This document shows positions 17,681-26,127 of a stretch of DNA of 64,000 nt, piece by piece; the stretch's first letter is position 1; every line of letters begins with the position of its first letter. The notes under the pieces are model-generated. The model saw nothing but the letters and a program-made list of their open reading frames with translations. It was not told where the DNA came from and searched no databases. The position numbers and the translations under genes were made by a program. Source of the DNA: Ensifer sesbaniae (GTDB lineage: Bacteria; Pseudomonadota; Alphaproteobacteria; Rhizobiales; Rhizobiaceae); assembly GCF_013283665.1 (NCBI RefSeq), contig NZ_JABEKU010000002.1, positions 2,009,960 through 2,073,959 on the forward strand. Direction: 5' to 3'.

Positions 17681-18355
17681 ATGTCAAGCGATCCCTTGTT
17701 AAATTCAGAGCGGAGCAGCGGCCGCACGCCGGGCGAGCGCATCATGCTGGCGCTCAAGCTGCATGGCCCGCAGACGGCGACGGCACTCGGAAAGCGTCTG
17801 GCGATTACCGGCGAGGCCGTGCGACAGCAGCTTGTCCGTCTTGCCGAGGATGGTTTGGTCCTATCGTGGTCGGAGGCGAAAGGCGTCGGCCGCCCTTCGC
17901 AGTTCTGGGGGCTGACCGCCGCCGGCCATGCGGAGTTTCCCGATACCCATGCGGAGCTTACCGTCCAGCTCTTGAGGACGATCCGCCAGACGCTCGGCGA
18001 GGCGGCGATCGAGCGGCTGATCGCGGCGCGGGAGGACGAGACCCGGCAGAACTATGGCGCAGCGATGACGGACAAGAAGGACCTGCGCGAGCGGGTGGAC
18101 GAACTGGTGCGGCTGCGATCGCGGGAAGGCTATATGGCGGCCTGCGAGGATCCTGGCGACGGCACGCTGCTCTTCGTCGAGAACCACTGTCCGATCTGCG
18201 CTGCCGCAACGAGCTGCCAGGGCTTCTGCCGGGCGGAATTGAGTGTGTTCCGTGCGGTGCTCGGCCCCGGTGTCGAGGTCGAGCGCGCCGAGCACATTCT
18301 CGCCGGTGCTCGGCGCTGCGCCTACGTCGTCAAAATGGTGGATCAAGCCGCCTGA
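17681..18355 (+). CDS. SufR-like Fe-S-type transcriptional regulator
   Basis: Protein of 224 residues. Residues about 16-75 form a DeoR/ArsR-like winged helix (ALGKRLAITGEAVRQQLVRL). The C-terminal half has a cysteine cluster, Cys170-x2-Cys173-x5-Cys179-x3-Cys183 and Cys213 (RRCAYVV), with a further Cys155. This is the arrangement of SufR-like repressors that bind a [4Fe-4S] cluster. It is divergent from sodB, so it may adjust superoxide dismutase to cluster status. ATG 17681 follows GCAGGA; upstream in-frame starts reach into the promoter. Confidence 0.72.
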   Translation: MSSDPLLNSERSSGRTPGERIMLALKLHGPQTATALGKRLAITGEAVRQQLVRLAEDGLVLSWSEAKGVGRPSQFWGLTAAGHAEFPDTHAELTVQLLRTIRQTLGEAAIERLIAAREDETRQNYGAAMTDKKDLRERVDELVRLRSREGYMAACEDPGDGTLLFVENHCPICAAATSCQGFCRAELSVFRAVLGPGVEVERAEHILAGARRCAYVVKMVDQAA

Positions 18356-18373
18356 TCGGCGGCGGTAGGAGCA

Positions 18374-18408
18374 CGACGCCGCGCCGGCTGAATGCAGGCG
18401 CGGCGTCG
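18374..18408. terminator. bidirectional hairpin between convergent genes
   Basis: A perfect 12-base stem, CGACGCCGCGCC (18374-18385) and GGCGCGGCGTCG (18397-18408), with an 11-base loop. It sits between the convergent SufR-like and SDR genes and probably ends both transcripts, though no U tract follows. Confidence 0.55.
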
Positions 18409-18421
18409 GAAGCTGATCCTA

Positions 18422-19189
18422 TCAGCGCGCGCCCATGCGCAGCGCGCCGTCGAGGCGGATAACTTCGCCGTTCAGCATGCGGTTCTCGCAGATATGCTGC
18501 ACGAGTGCGGCAAACTCGTCGGGTTTACCGAGGCGCTGCGGGAAGGGAACGCTCTTGCCGAGCGAATCCTGTACCTCCTGCGGCATGCCGGCCATCATCG
18601 GCGTTTCAAAGATGCCCGGAGCGATGGCGACGACGCGAATGCCGTGGCGGGCAAGTTCGCGGGCGATCGGCAACGTCATCGAGACGACGCCGCCCTTGGA
18701 GGCAGCATAGGCCGCCTGGCCGATCTGGCCGTCGAAGGCGGCGACCGATGCGGTGTTGACGATCACGCCCCGCTCGCCGTCGTCGCCCGGCTCTTCTCGC
18801 TCGATCGCCTCGGAGGCAAGCCGCAGCATGTTGAAGGTGCCGATCAGGTTGATCGTGACCGCGCGCGAAAAGCTCTCCAGCCGATGCGGCCCGTCGCGGC
18901 CGAGCACCTTCTCGCCGGGTGCAATGCCGGCACAGTTTACAAGCCCGTGGAGATGACCAAAGCGGTCCAAGGCCGCTGCAACGGCGGCGGCGGCATCCGT
19001 CTCGCTGGTGACATCCGTCTTGTGGAAGAGGGCGTTGCTGCCGAGCTCGTCGGCCATTTTCTGGCCGGCCTCGGCGTTGACGTCGGCAAGAACCACACGG
19101 GCGCCTTCGCCATGCAGCCGCCGCGCGACGGCTGCGCCAAGGCCCGAACCGCCGCCGGTCACGATAAAGACTTTTCCATCGATCAGCAT
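18422..19189 (-). CDS. short-chain dehydrogenase, type II 3-hydroxyacyl-CoA dehydrogenase-like
   Basis: Protein of 255 residues with the classical SDR pattern: TGGGSGLG near residue 12, NCAGIAP, and the catalytic Ser...Tyr-x3-Lys ([20 protein letters not shown]). The sequence resembles HSD17B10-like 3-hydroxy-2-methylbutyryl/3-hydroxyacyl-CoA dehydrogenases ([19 protein letters not shown] near the C-terminus). It uses NAD and would act in fatty acid or branched-chain amino acid breakdown. ATG 19189 follows AGGAGCC. No operon partner is adjacent, so the substrate is inferred from family only. Confidence 0.78.
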   Translation of the reverse strand: MLIDGKVFIVTGGGSGLGAAVARRLHGEGARVVLADVNAEAGQKMADELGSNALFHKTDVTSETDAAAAVAAALDRFGHLHGLVNCAGIAPGEKVLGRDGPHRLESFSRAVTINLIGTFNMLRLASEAIEREEPGDDGERGVIVNTASVAAFDGQIGQAAYAASKGGVVSMTLPIARELARHGIRVVAIAPGIFETPMMAGMPQEVQDSLGKSVPFPQRLGKPDEFAALVQHICENRMLNGEVIRLDGALRMGAR

Positions 19190-19478
19190 CTGAGGCTCCT
19201 CCCGTACCGGATCGTGTCGATAGGCATGGACATAGCCTTGCGGCGGCACGAAGCCAAGGGCGGCGTTGTGCCCGTTCCTGGCTTATGTTTCCCTGCCTTC
19301 CGCAAGCCGTGTCTAGACGTTCGCCACCAGATGTGGTTCGGTTCGGGTCCAAAGCGGGGCTGGACGCCGAGGAAGAAACCGACTCGACTGATGATATCTC
19401 CCGGCGGGCGGGCGCTGCCGTGTGCGCCGCCTGACGTCCATCTCTCTCGCTGGTCAGCTGCGCATCCTGGCGAGGAAT

Positions 19479-19799
19479 CTAGCGTCGTGCGATCGGCGAC
19501 GTCTCGATGATCTTGATGCCGACGGCGTTGCTGGATTCGTCATAGACGATCTCGCCTCTGCCGATGATCATGCCGTTGACCTTGAGTTCCACCGGTTCGC
19601 CGAAATTGCGGTCGAGATGGATCGTGTCTTCAGGATGGAGTTTTGAAATCTGGGAAACTGTCAGCTTGGCGCGCCCGATGACGGCTTCGATCGCCAGGGG
19701 AATGCCCTGGACCGCACGCTCGCTCATCACCGAGCGGCTCTCAAGCGCAGGGCTCTCGTCGAGTTCGACCAGCTCATCCTGTAGCTTCTTGTTAATCAT
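19479..19799 (-). CDS. orphan FliN/SpoA-domain protein (flagellar motor switch-like)
   Basis: Protein of 106 residues consisting of one SpoA domain at about residues 35-100 (PLAIEAVIGRAKLTVSQISK, later GRGEIVYDESSNAVGIKI). SpoA domains form the FliN ring of the flagellar C-ring or the sorting platform of type III secretion. No other flagellar gene is near, so this is an isolated copy. The start could be ATG 19799 or a GTG/ATG slightly upstream (to 19826). A perfect CtrA-type box lies about 110 bases upstream, which fits cell-cycle or motility control. Confidence 0.72.
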   Translation of the reverse strand: MINKKLQDELVELDESPALESRSVMSERAVQGIPLAIEAVIGRAKLTVSQISKLHPEDTIHLDRNFGEPVELKVNGMIIGRGEIVYDESSNAVGIKIIETSPIARR

Positions 19800-19827
19800 T
19801 CTGCACCATCCAAAGCACTGATTCACG

Positions 19828-19844
19828 ACTCTTTAACAAAGAGT
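19828..19844 (-). promoter_or_regulatory. 17-base perfect inverted repeat before the FliN-like gene
   Basis: ACTCTTT-AAC-AAAGAGT, a perfect 7-base-arm palindrome 29 bases upstream of the FliN-like ATG. Such a site could be an operator or a 5' leader hairpin. No family is recognised. Confidence 0.35.
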
Positions 19845-19909
19845 TGCGCCAGTTCGCCCTGGGTGGCAACCGTGGCTAAATGGGGGTTCTCCCTGCCTCG
19901 TAGGCGAGC

Positions 19910-19926
19910 GTTAACAAACGGTTAAC
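19910..19926. promoter_or_regulatory. CtrA-type binding site
   Basis: GTTAA-CAAACGG-TTAAC. This matches the full CtrA consensus TTAA-N7-TTAAC on both strands at once. CtrA is the alphaproteobacterial cell-cycle regulator that drives flagellar genes. The site is upstream of the leftward FliN-like gene. Confidence 0.6.
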
Positions 19927-19954
19927 ATCCACAACGCCGGGCCGGCAGATGGCC

Positions 19955-20482
19955 TCAAAGCGTCACTGCGTTCCAGTTTCCGTCCCGTTTTTGGAAACCG
20001 ATCATGCGCCGGCCGTTCGGTAACTTGTCGCCGAGTCGCACGACATAGACGTAGCCTTCGTAAACCATCAGCCCCTGATCACCGTTGCTGTAGAGAATCT
20101 CGAAGCTTGGCGGTTTGTTCGGGGAAGCGCCTGCATCTGTCGGCGTCCCCGACAGATCGATCGCGGCGACTTCCGCGGGAATGCTTTGCGGACCAACGAG
20201 ATAGTATAGCGACGACGTAAGGGCGGCGACGCTCAGGAGGGCGCCGACCAGTGACGGCACCAGGCGTAGCTTGAAACGTGTCGGCGTCGGCTGGGATGTT
20301 GCAACACTCAAGTTCGTTTTCCCGATTCGATCAAATATTTCCACCGGAACCGTTCTCACGCGGCATTGCCCGGCAACCATTACGGACAATGCTGTTCGCG
20401 GGCGGCCGGATTTACCTGCGGAAGCCGTTTCCTGCTTCAATCCCAAGAGGTCACAGCCTCTCAGAATCAACAGCATGCCCAT
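19955..20482 (-). CDS. hypothetical protein with one transmembrane segment
   Basis: Up to 175 residues; I do not recognise the family. A hydrophobic helix (RLVPSLVGALLSVAALTSSL) lies near residues 72-95, followed by a polar domain that would be periplasmic and ends in GRRMIGFQKRDGNWNAVTL. The start is uncertain: ATG 20476, ATG 20380 and a TTG near 20308 preceded by CGGGAA are all possible, and a shorter form beginning at the TTG would put the helix close to the N-terminus. It is upstream of the CtrA box/FliN-like gene on the same strand. Confidence 0.5.
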   Translation of the reverse strand: MGMLLILRGCDLLGLKQETASAGKSGRPRTALSVMVAGQCRVRTVPVEIFDRIGKTNLSVATSQPTPTRFKLRLVPSLVGALLSVAALTSSLYYLVGPQSIPAEVAAIDLSGTPTDAGASPNKPPSFEILYSNGDQGLMVYEGYVYVVRLGDKLPNGRRMIGFQKRDGNWNAVTL

Positions 20483-20541
20483 TCGCCGGTATCACGGACA
20501 TATGGTTCCGGTCGTTTCCACACCTTTTGCGTGTCGCGAAG

Positions 20542-20574
20542 ACCGGCCCCGCTTTGCCTTCAAGTAGGGCCGGT
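20542..20574. terminator. hairpin downstream of the DUF899 gene pair
   Basis: ACCGGCCC (20542-20549) and GGGCCGGT (20567-20574) form a perfect 8-base stem with a 17-base loop, 33 bases beyond the stop of the leftward small membrane protein gene. No U tract; possible transcript end. Confidence 0.35.
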
Positions 20575-20607
20575 ATGGTGTATTGCCAGGCGGATATACG
20601 GACGGCT

Positions 20608-20877
20608 TTAGGCTGCCTCGGGCTTGGTGGCGTGAAGGAGCCGCAGCCATGGGGCGAGGTGAAAGATGCTCATCAAGAGGTACATCACGGTCATCCCCCC
20701 GATCTGCGGGCCCGGCTCGCCGGCGCACAACATCTGCCCGACCTCTGTGCCCCATGCGCCAGTCGAAATCGCCATGAGCGCGAAGGTTGGCGACGCCGCA
20801 AGGGCGAGCCCGTCGGCCGCCCCCCGCGCTACCGTCCGGTGAAGTTCTCGCGCGCCGGCAGAGAGGCTGGCGCTCAT
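20608..20877 (-). CDS. small membrane protein coupled to the DUF899 gene
   Basis: Protein of 89 residues beginning MSASLSAGARELHRTVARGA at ATG 20877, which overlaps the DUF899 stop (ATGA at 20874-20877). It has two hydrophobic stretches (about 22-40 and 58-78) with a GAWGTEVGQMLC linker. The four-base overlap and the absence of a competing ribosome site suggest translational coupling. The family is not recognised. Confidence 0.6.
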   Translation of the reverse strand: MSASLSAGARELHRTVARGAADGLALAASPTFALMAISTGAWGTEVGQMLCAGEPGPQIGGMTVMYLLMSIFHLAPWLRLLHATKPEAA

Positions 20878-21668
20878 CGCACCGAGCTCGCGTCCTGGCT
20901 TCGCATCGCTGCCTCGCCGGCGTCCGAGACTTCGACCCAGCGCCGATCGGGCGCGGCGCCTTCGATGTAGCTGTCGTTCCAGTTCCACCACTTGTAGGTC
21001 GGGGTTTGGGGATAGCCCTCGGGAGAGTCCTCCCAGACCTCCTGGCGGCCGAGCGGCGTGATGTCGAGATAGTTCCAGGTGCCGCCCATCTGTTCGTCGC
21101 CGCGGTTGTTGATGAAATAGGTCCGGAACAGCCGGTCGCCGTCGCGGAAGAACACGTTGTGTCCGTGCCACTCGTCGACGCCGAAATCGAGGTCGAAGTT
21201 GTCGGTGATGGTGTACCAGGGCATCGTCCAGCCCATGCGCGCCTTCAGCCTGGCGATATCCGCCTGCGGTGCCCGCGAAGCGAAGACCAGGGTGGTGTCG
21301 CGGGCGTTGAGGTGGGAAAGGTGGGCAACCTGATCGGCGACCATCGAGCAACCGCGACAGGCGTGCTCGGGCCAGCCATAGACACCCGGCTCATAAAAGG
21401 CGCGGTAGACGATCAACTGGTGCCGACCGGCGAAGAGATCGAGGAGGCTCGCCTTGCCGTCCGGGCCCTCGAAGACATATTCCTTCGTGACCGCCATCCA
21501 CGGCATGCGCCGGCGCTCGGCGGCGAGCGCATCGCGAGCCCGCGTGTGGGCCTTTTCCTTTACGAGCAGGTTCTGGCGTGCCGCTTCCCAGGCCTGCGCA
21601 GAGACGACCTCCGGCTTTTGCATGGTTGGCTGGTCGGTTGCCTGCCCATTGTCGACTGTCTTGGTCAT
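20874..21668 (-). CDS. DUF899 thioredoxin-like fold protein
   Basis: Protein of 264 residues with DUF899 features: EKAHTRARDALAAERRRMPW, VTKEYVFEGPDGKASLLDLF, then YRAFYEPGVYGWPEHACRGC and the aromatic C-terminal part (YKWWNWNDSYIEG). The ACRGC segment corresponds to the thioredoxin-like active-site region. DUF899 proteins are cytoplasmic and common in soil bacteria, of unknown function. ATG 21668 follows GAGGAG at ten bases. The downstream overlapping 89-residue membrane protein is its likely partner. Confidence 0.82.
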   Translation of the reverse strand: MTKTVDNGQATDQPTMQKPEVVSAQAWEAARQNLLVKEKAHTRARDALAAERRRMPWMAVTKEYVFEGPDGKASLLDLFAGRHQLIVYRAFYEPGVYGWPEHACRGCSMVADQVAHLSHLNARDTTLVFASRAPQADIARLKARMGWTMPWYTITDNFDLDFGVDEWHGHNVFFRDGDRLFRTYFINNRGDEQMGGTWNYLDITPLGRQEVWEDSPEGYPQTPTYKWWNWNDSYIEGAAPDRRWVEVSDAGEAAMRSQDASSVR

Positions 21669-22140
21669 GGCTTTCAATCTCCTCGTTTGAGACGAAGCCT
21701 GCGTCGTGCGGCTGGAGCGCCGGGATGCAGGTCGTCGCGCCGTCATCGAGGGGAGTTTGGCACCACGTATCAAATGTCGGGAGTAACAACTGTGACGGAA
21801 TTAAATCGGGCGACGCGATGGGGGCGTGTGGGCCGGCGGGGGCGGCGGGCGTCTCCACGTCGGCACGGCCCCGCTTGGGCTTCCTCGTCTATGCTACCCA
21901 TGTCTCGGCCCCCTGCCGGCGGTCGTCATTCGGTTGTCGTTGACGTAGCACGCATCACCGTTAAATACGCTTCGGATGGTTGTCCGATCCTTCCGGATAC
22001 ATAACTTCCTGATTATGATTTTGGCCCCATATTTCATTTTTACATCACCGTTTGGCATGGCAAGTTGATGCCTATCAAATCCAACGGGGTTTGCGAGGAC
22101 GATGTCGGTTCGGGAGCGATCGGCATCTCAGGGAGGAAAC
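21669..22140. other. intergenic region, divergent promoters of DUF899 gene and ABC importer
   Basis: No reading frame here looks coding. The stretch becomes A+T-richer between about 21960 and 22080 than the flanking genes, as expected for promoters, but no convincing -35/-10, sigma54 or known operator sequence could be picked out. AGGGAGGA at 22130-22137 is the ribosome site of the next gene. Confidence 0.5.
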
Positions 22141-23313
22141 ATGAAACGGATGATTCTGGCTGCGGTCGCGGCTTTGGCAATGAGCGGCGCGGCCTATGCC
22201 GACACGATCAAGATCGGTGTCGTCGGGCCATTTTCCGGTCCGTTCGCGCTACAGGGCAAGAATTTCAAGGCCGGCATCGACGCCTATATGGCGCTGAACG
22301 GCAGCAAGGTCGGCGACGACGATATCGAGATCATCTATCGCGACGTGCCGCAGGCCGATCCCGCCCAGTCCAAGGCGCTGGCGCAGGAACTGGTGGTGAA
22401 GGAAGGCGTGCAATATCTTGCCGGCTTCTACTTCACGCCGGATGCCATGGCGGTAACGCCGCTCCTTACCCAGGCGAACGTGCCGCTCGTCGTCATGAAT
22501 GCGGCGACCTCTGCGATCGTCACCAAGAGCCCACTCGTCGTGCGCACTTCGTTCACTACCTGGCAGACCTCCACGCCGATCGCCAAGGTCGCCAAGGACG
22601 CCGGTGTCACCAAGGTGATCTCCGTCGTCAGCGATTACGGCCCGGGCGTCGATGCCGAGAACGCCTTCAAGGCGGGATTTGAAGCGGCCGGCGGCCAGGT
22701 GGTCGAGGCGATCCGCATGCCGCTCGCGACCAATGATTTCTCGCCGATCATGCAGCGCATCAAGGATTCCGGTGCCGAGGGCGTCTTCGCCTTCCTGCCG
22801 TCCGGCCCGACGACGCTCGGTTTCGTCAAGGCCTTCAAGGAGAACGGCCTGAAGGACGGTGGCATCAAGTTCTTTGCCCCCGGCGATCTGACGCAGGAAT
22901 CCGACCTGCCGGCTCTCGGCGAGGCAGCGCTTGGCATCCAGACGACGTTCCACTACGCGGTCTCCCATGACTCGCCGGAGAACAAGGCCTTCGTCGAAGC
23001 GGCCGGCAAGGCGATCGGCAATCCGGCCGAGCTCTCCTTCCCCTCGGTTGGCGCCTATGACGGCATGCACGTGATCTACAAGATGATCGAGGCGACCGGT
23101 GGCGAGCAGGACGCGGCCAAGGCCGTCGATGCGGTCAAGGGTCTCTCCTGGACGAGTCCGCGCGGCCCGGTCGCCATCGATCCGGAATCGCGCCACATCA
23201 CCCAGAACATCTATCTGCGCGAAGTCGCCAAGGCCGATGACGGCACCTACTACAACAAGGAAATCCAGACCTTCGAGAAGCAGGGCGACCCCGGTCTCGC
23301 TGCGCTGAAGTAG
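22141..23313 (+). CDS. periplasmic substrate-binding protein, branched-chain amino acid (HAAT) type
   Basis: Protein of 390 residues with a signal peptide cleaved after about residue 20 (SGAAYA/DTIKIG) and a type I periplasmic binding fold of the Leu/Ile/Val receptor family. The family does not fix the ligand: close relatives bind branched-chain amino acids, amides, urea or aromatic acids. It heads a five-gene ABC importer, separated from the permease genes by 182 bases containing a strong hairpin. Confidence 0.88.
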   Translation: MKRMILAAVAALAMSGAAYADTIKIGVVGPFSGPFALQGKNFKAGIDAYMALNGSKVGDDDIEIIYRDVPQADPAQSKALAQELVVKEGVQYLAGFYFTPDAMAVTPLLTQANVPLVVMNAATSAIVTKSPLVVRTSFTTWQTSTPIAKVAKDAGVTKVISVVSDYGPGVDAENAFKAGFEAAGGQVVEAIRMPLATNDFSPIMQRIKDSGAEGVFAFLPSGPTTLGFVKAFKENGLKDGGIKFFAPGDLTQESDLPALGEAALGIQTTFHYAVSHDSPENKAFVEAAGKAIGNPAELSFPSVGAYDGMHVIYKMIEATGGEQDAAKAVDAVKGLSWTSPRGPVAIDPESRHITQNIYLREVAKADDGTYYNKEIQTFEKQGDPGLAALK

Positions 23314-23322
23314 GCAGGTTGG

Positions 23323-23343
23323 GGCGGGCGCCTAGCGCCCGCC
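23323..23343 (+). terminator. strong intra-operon hairpin after the receptor gene
   Basis: GGCGGGCGC-CTA-GCGCCCGCC, a perfect 9-base stem with a 3-base loop, ten bases after the receptor stop codon. No U tract follows. Hairpins at this point often protect the receptor mRNA so that it is made in excess over the permease. Confidence 0.6.
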
Positions 23344-23495
23344 AGCACCGAGGACGCGCAGATCGGCTGCGCCCGTGAGCGGAGCCGCGTGCACCGCGAC
23401 GTCACAGGCGCTGGCGCAGGAATGGTGGTGCGCGCATATAATGCGTCCCGAATCCGGCGCGGCAAAAACTGGAAGAAAGGGCAACGGATAGCCCC

Positions 23496-24362
23496 ATGCA
23501 AACCGTCCTCAGCATTGCGATCGATGCCCTTGCCTATGGCATGGTGCTCTTCGTCATCTCCATCGGCCTTTCGGTTACCATGGGCCTCATGCGCGTGGTC
23601 AACCTGGCGCATGGCGCCTTTGCCATGATCGGTGGCTACATCGCCTCCTATGCGGCGCGGGATCTCGGCCTTGCCTATGGCTTCGCCATCCTCCTTGCGA
23701 TCTTTGGCACCATCGCCATCGCTGTTCCGATCGAAAGGCTGCTCTATCGGCGGATTTACGGCGCGCCGGAACTGACCCAGGTGCTGATGACCATCGGCAT
23801 CACCTTCTGCATCATTGGTATCGCCAACTACGTTTTCGGTCCGACGCTGAAGACCGTGCCGTTGCCAAGCGAATTGCAGGGATCGGTCGACCTTGGCTTC
23901 CGGGCGATTGCCACGCACCGCATTTTCGCGATCCTTTGCGGCCTCGCGGTTGCCGCCGGTCTCTGGTACGCGATCGAAAAGACCGCCTTTGGCGTGAAGT
24001 TGCGCGCCTCGGTCGACAATGCGGCGATGGCTGCCGCCCTCGGGGTGCGCACGGAGATCGTCTATGCCGTGAGCTTTGCGGTTGCCGTTGGGCTCGCCGC
24101 TTTCGGTGGGGTCGTCGGCGCCGAGTTGCTTCCGGTCGAACCCTATTATGCGCTGCGCTACATGGTGACCTTCCTCGTCGTCGTCTCCGTCGGCGGCGCC
24201 GGCTCGATCCCCGGCGCTCTGATCGCCTGCCTGCTGCTCGGCGCGATCGATACGACCGGCCGCTACCTCATGCCGGAATTCGGCGAGTTCTTCTTCTATC
24301 TGGCGGTGATCGCGATCATCTGCATCTATCCGCGCGGGCTCGCCGGGAGGGCCAAGGGATGA
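23496..24362 (+). CDS. livH: ABC permease, LivH family
   Basis: Inner-membrane permease of 288 residues with about eight hydrophobic segments and the LivH pattern (SIGLSVTMGLMRVVNLAHGA near the N-terminus, VVVSVGGAGSIPGALIACLL near the C-terminus). It pairs with the LivM-type permease to form the channel. The symbol is family-level only. The stop (24360-24362) overlaps the next start codon at 24359. Confidence 0.88.
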   Translation: MQTVLSIAIDALAYGMVLFVISIGLSVTMGLMRVVNLAHGAFAMIGGYIASYAARDLGLAYGFAILLAIFGTIAIAVPIERLLYRRIYGAPELTQVLMTIGITFCIIGIANYVFGPTLKTVPLPSELQGSVDLGFRAIATHRIFAILCGLAVAAGLWYAIEKTAFGVKLRASVDNAAMAAALGVRTEIVYAVSFAVAVGLAAFGGVVGAELLPVEPYYALRYMVTFLVVVSVGGAGSIPGALIACLLLGAIDTTGRYLMPEFGEFFFYLAVIAIICIYPRGLAGRAKG

Positions 24363-25363
24363 CCATGACGACGACGAACGACATGATTGCGGCCTCGCCC
24401 GTGCGCCGGCGCTTCGGCGGTGGAGACCTCATTGGCCTGGGCATCATCCTGCTGGTCGCGCTGATCGGCTATTTCCTCTTTCCCAACAATCTGGCGCTTC
24501 TGACCCGGATCATTGCGGTAGCTCTTCTGGTGCTGTCGCTCGATCTCGTCACCGGCTATTGCGGTGTTGCGACGCTCGGTCACGCCGCCCTCTTCGGCGC
24601 CGGCGCCTATGCGGCGGGCATCGCCTCGGCGCATTACGGCATCAACGATCCGCTTGCCATGCTGGCGTTCGGTATTGTGGCTGGCGCGGCGGCCGGGCTC
24701 GTCTGCGGTGTCGTCATCCTGCGCGCCCACGGTCTGCCGCAACTGGTGCTGTCGATCGCGCTCATTCATCTCTTTCATGAGTTCGCCAACAAGGCATCGT
24801 CCTGGACCGGCGGCAGCGACGGCCTTTCCGGGATCGCACCGACGGCGCTCCTCGGTCTCTACGAGTTCGACCTATGGGGACGCACGGCTTACGTCTTCGG
24901 CGTTGCGTTGCTCGCGATCGTCTTCGTTTTGTTGCGGCTGATTGTGCGCTCGCCTTTCGGCATGCTGTGCCGCGGCATCAAGGAGGATCCGATCCGCATC
25001 CGCTCCATGGGTGCTTCGCCGAAGATCGCGCTGACGAAGATGTATGTCATATCCGGCGCCGTTGCCGGCGTCGGCGGCGCGCTGAACGCGATCACGACCC
25101 AGGTCGTCGGTCTCGACAGCCTTTCCTTCACGATGTCGGCCGAAAGCCTTGTCATGCTGGTGCTCGGCGGTACGGGCTCGCTTTTCGGCGCGCTGACGGG
25201 GACGGTCGTCTTCATGTTCTTCGAGGACGTCGTCTCGGCGGCAAACCCCTTTCATTGGCTGACGATGGTCGGGGCGCTGTTGATCGCCGTCGTGCTGTTC
25301 GCGCCGAGGGGCATCTACGGTACCGTCGCCAGTTTCGTTACCCGTCGGCGGGAGGCCAAGTGA
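24359..25363 (+). CDS. livM: ABC permease, LivM family
   Basis: Protein of 334 residues with about nine to ten hydrophobic segments. It has the LivM motifs GYCGVATLGHAALFGAGAYA and RSMGASPKIALTKMYVISGA. The ATG at 24359 overlaps the preceding stop by four bases; a longer upstream extension of the frame lies inside livH and is not used. The stop overlaps the next gene by one base. Confidence 0.88.
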   Translation: MTMTTTNDMIAASPVRRRFGGGDLIGLGIILLVALIGYFLFPNNLALLTRIIAVALLVLSLDLVTGYCGVATLGHAALFGAGAYAAGIASAHYGINDPLAMLAFGIVAGAAAGLVCGVVILRAHGLPQLVLSIALIHLFHEFANKASSWTGGSDGLSGIAPTALLGLYEFDLWGRTAYVFGVALLAIVFVLLRLIVRSPFGMLCRGIKEDPIRIRSMGASPKIALTKMYVISGAVAGVGGALNAITTQVVGLDSLSFTMSAESLVMLVLGGTGSLFGALTGTVVFMFFEDVVSAANPFHWLTMVGALLIAVVLFAPRGIYGTVASFVTRRREAK

Positions 25364-26127
25364 TGCAGCCGATCTTTGAAGTCCGCAACTTGAAGCGCGC
25401 CTTTGGCGGGCTTGCGGTCACCAACGATGTCAGCCTCAGCATGGCGCCGGGAGACCGGGTGGCGCTGATCGGCCCGAACGGCGCCGGCAAGACCACCTTC
25501 GTCAACCTGGTCACCGGCAACCTCCGGCCTGACTCCGGCGAGGTGCGCATCGGTGGCGAAGCCGTGACCGGCGTCGATGCGATCGGCCGCGTGCGGCGGG
25601 GGCTCGTCCGCTCGTTCCAGGTGACCCGCCTCTTTGCCGACATGACACCCGCCGAGCACGTTGCACTGGCCGTGCTGCAACGAAGCGGCCGCGCTGGCCG
25701 CCTCTTCGGCAATTTTCGGGGCATGTCCGATGTCATGGCCGAGGTCCAGGAGCTTCTCGCCAAGCTCGGCCTCAAGGAGTTGATGCACCGCAAGGTGAGC
25801 GAGATTGCCTATGGCCAGCAGCGCCTGCTGGAGATTGCCGTCGCACTGGCGCTGAAACCGAGGGTGCTGCTCCTCGACGAGCCCGCCGCCGGCGTGCCGC
25901 AGAGCGACACTGGCCGCATCGAGCAGGCGCTGGCCGATCTGCCTGATGATCTCGCCGTGTTGATGATCGAGCACGACATGGACCTCGTCTTCCGCTTCGC
26001 CAAGCGTGTGATTGTTCTGGCTGCGGGCGCGATCATCTTCGACGGGTCGCCGTCGGAGGTGACGAAGGATCCGCGCGTACGGGAAGCCTATCTGGGGAGC
26101 TATGCCAATGCCAGCCACGCCGCTTGA
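25363..26127 (+). CDS. livG: ABC ATP-binding protein, LivG family
   Basis: ATPase of 254 residues. Walker A GPNGAGKTT is near residue 38, the signature is the LivG-type AYGQQRLLEIA, Walker B is VLLLDEPAAG and the H-loop is EHDMD. It energises import with the LivF-type subunit. It overlaps the preceding stop by one base (TGATG) and its last 20 bases overlap the livF start. Confidence 0.9.
   Translation: MQPIFEVRNLKRAFGGLAVTNDVSLSMAPGDRVALIGPNGAGKTTFVNLVTGNLRPDSGEVRIGGEAVTGVDAIGRVRRGLVRSFQVTRLFADMTPAEHVALAVLQRSGRAGRLFGNFRGMSDVMAEVQELLAKLGLKELMHRKVSEIAYGQQRLLEIAVALALKPRVLLLDEPAAGVPQSDTGRIEQALADLPDDLAVLMIEHDMDLVFRFAKRVIVLAAGAIIFDGSPSEVTKDPRVREAYLGSYANASHAA

Noticed and set aside
20608..21351. 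Apparent frameshift joining the DUF899 frame to the small membrane protein
   Set aside because: The second gene has its own ATG at 20877 overlapping the DUF899 stop, so two overlapping genes explain the data without a frameshift.
22050..22075. Possible sigma54 promoter (TTGGCATG...) before the ABC receptor gene
   Set aside because: The spacing to the GC element is off by one and the -12 part reads TTGA instead of TTGC.
25800..25835. Unusual ABC signature (AYGQQ) in the LivG-type protein
   Set aside because: This is the normal form for LivG proteins, not a defect.
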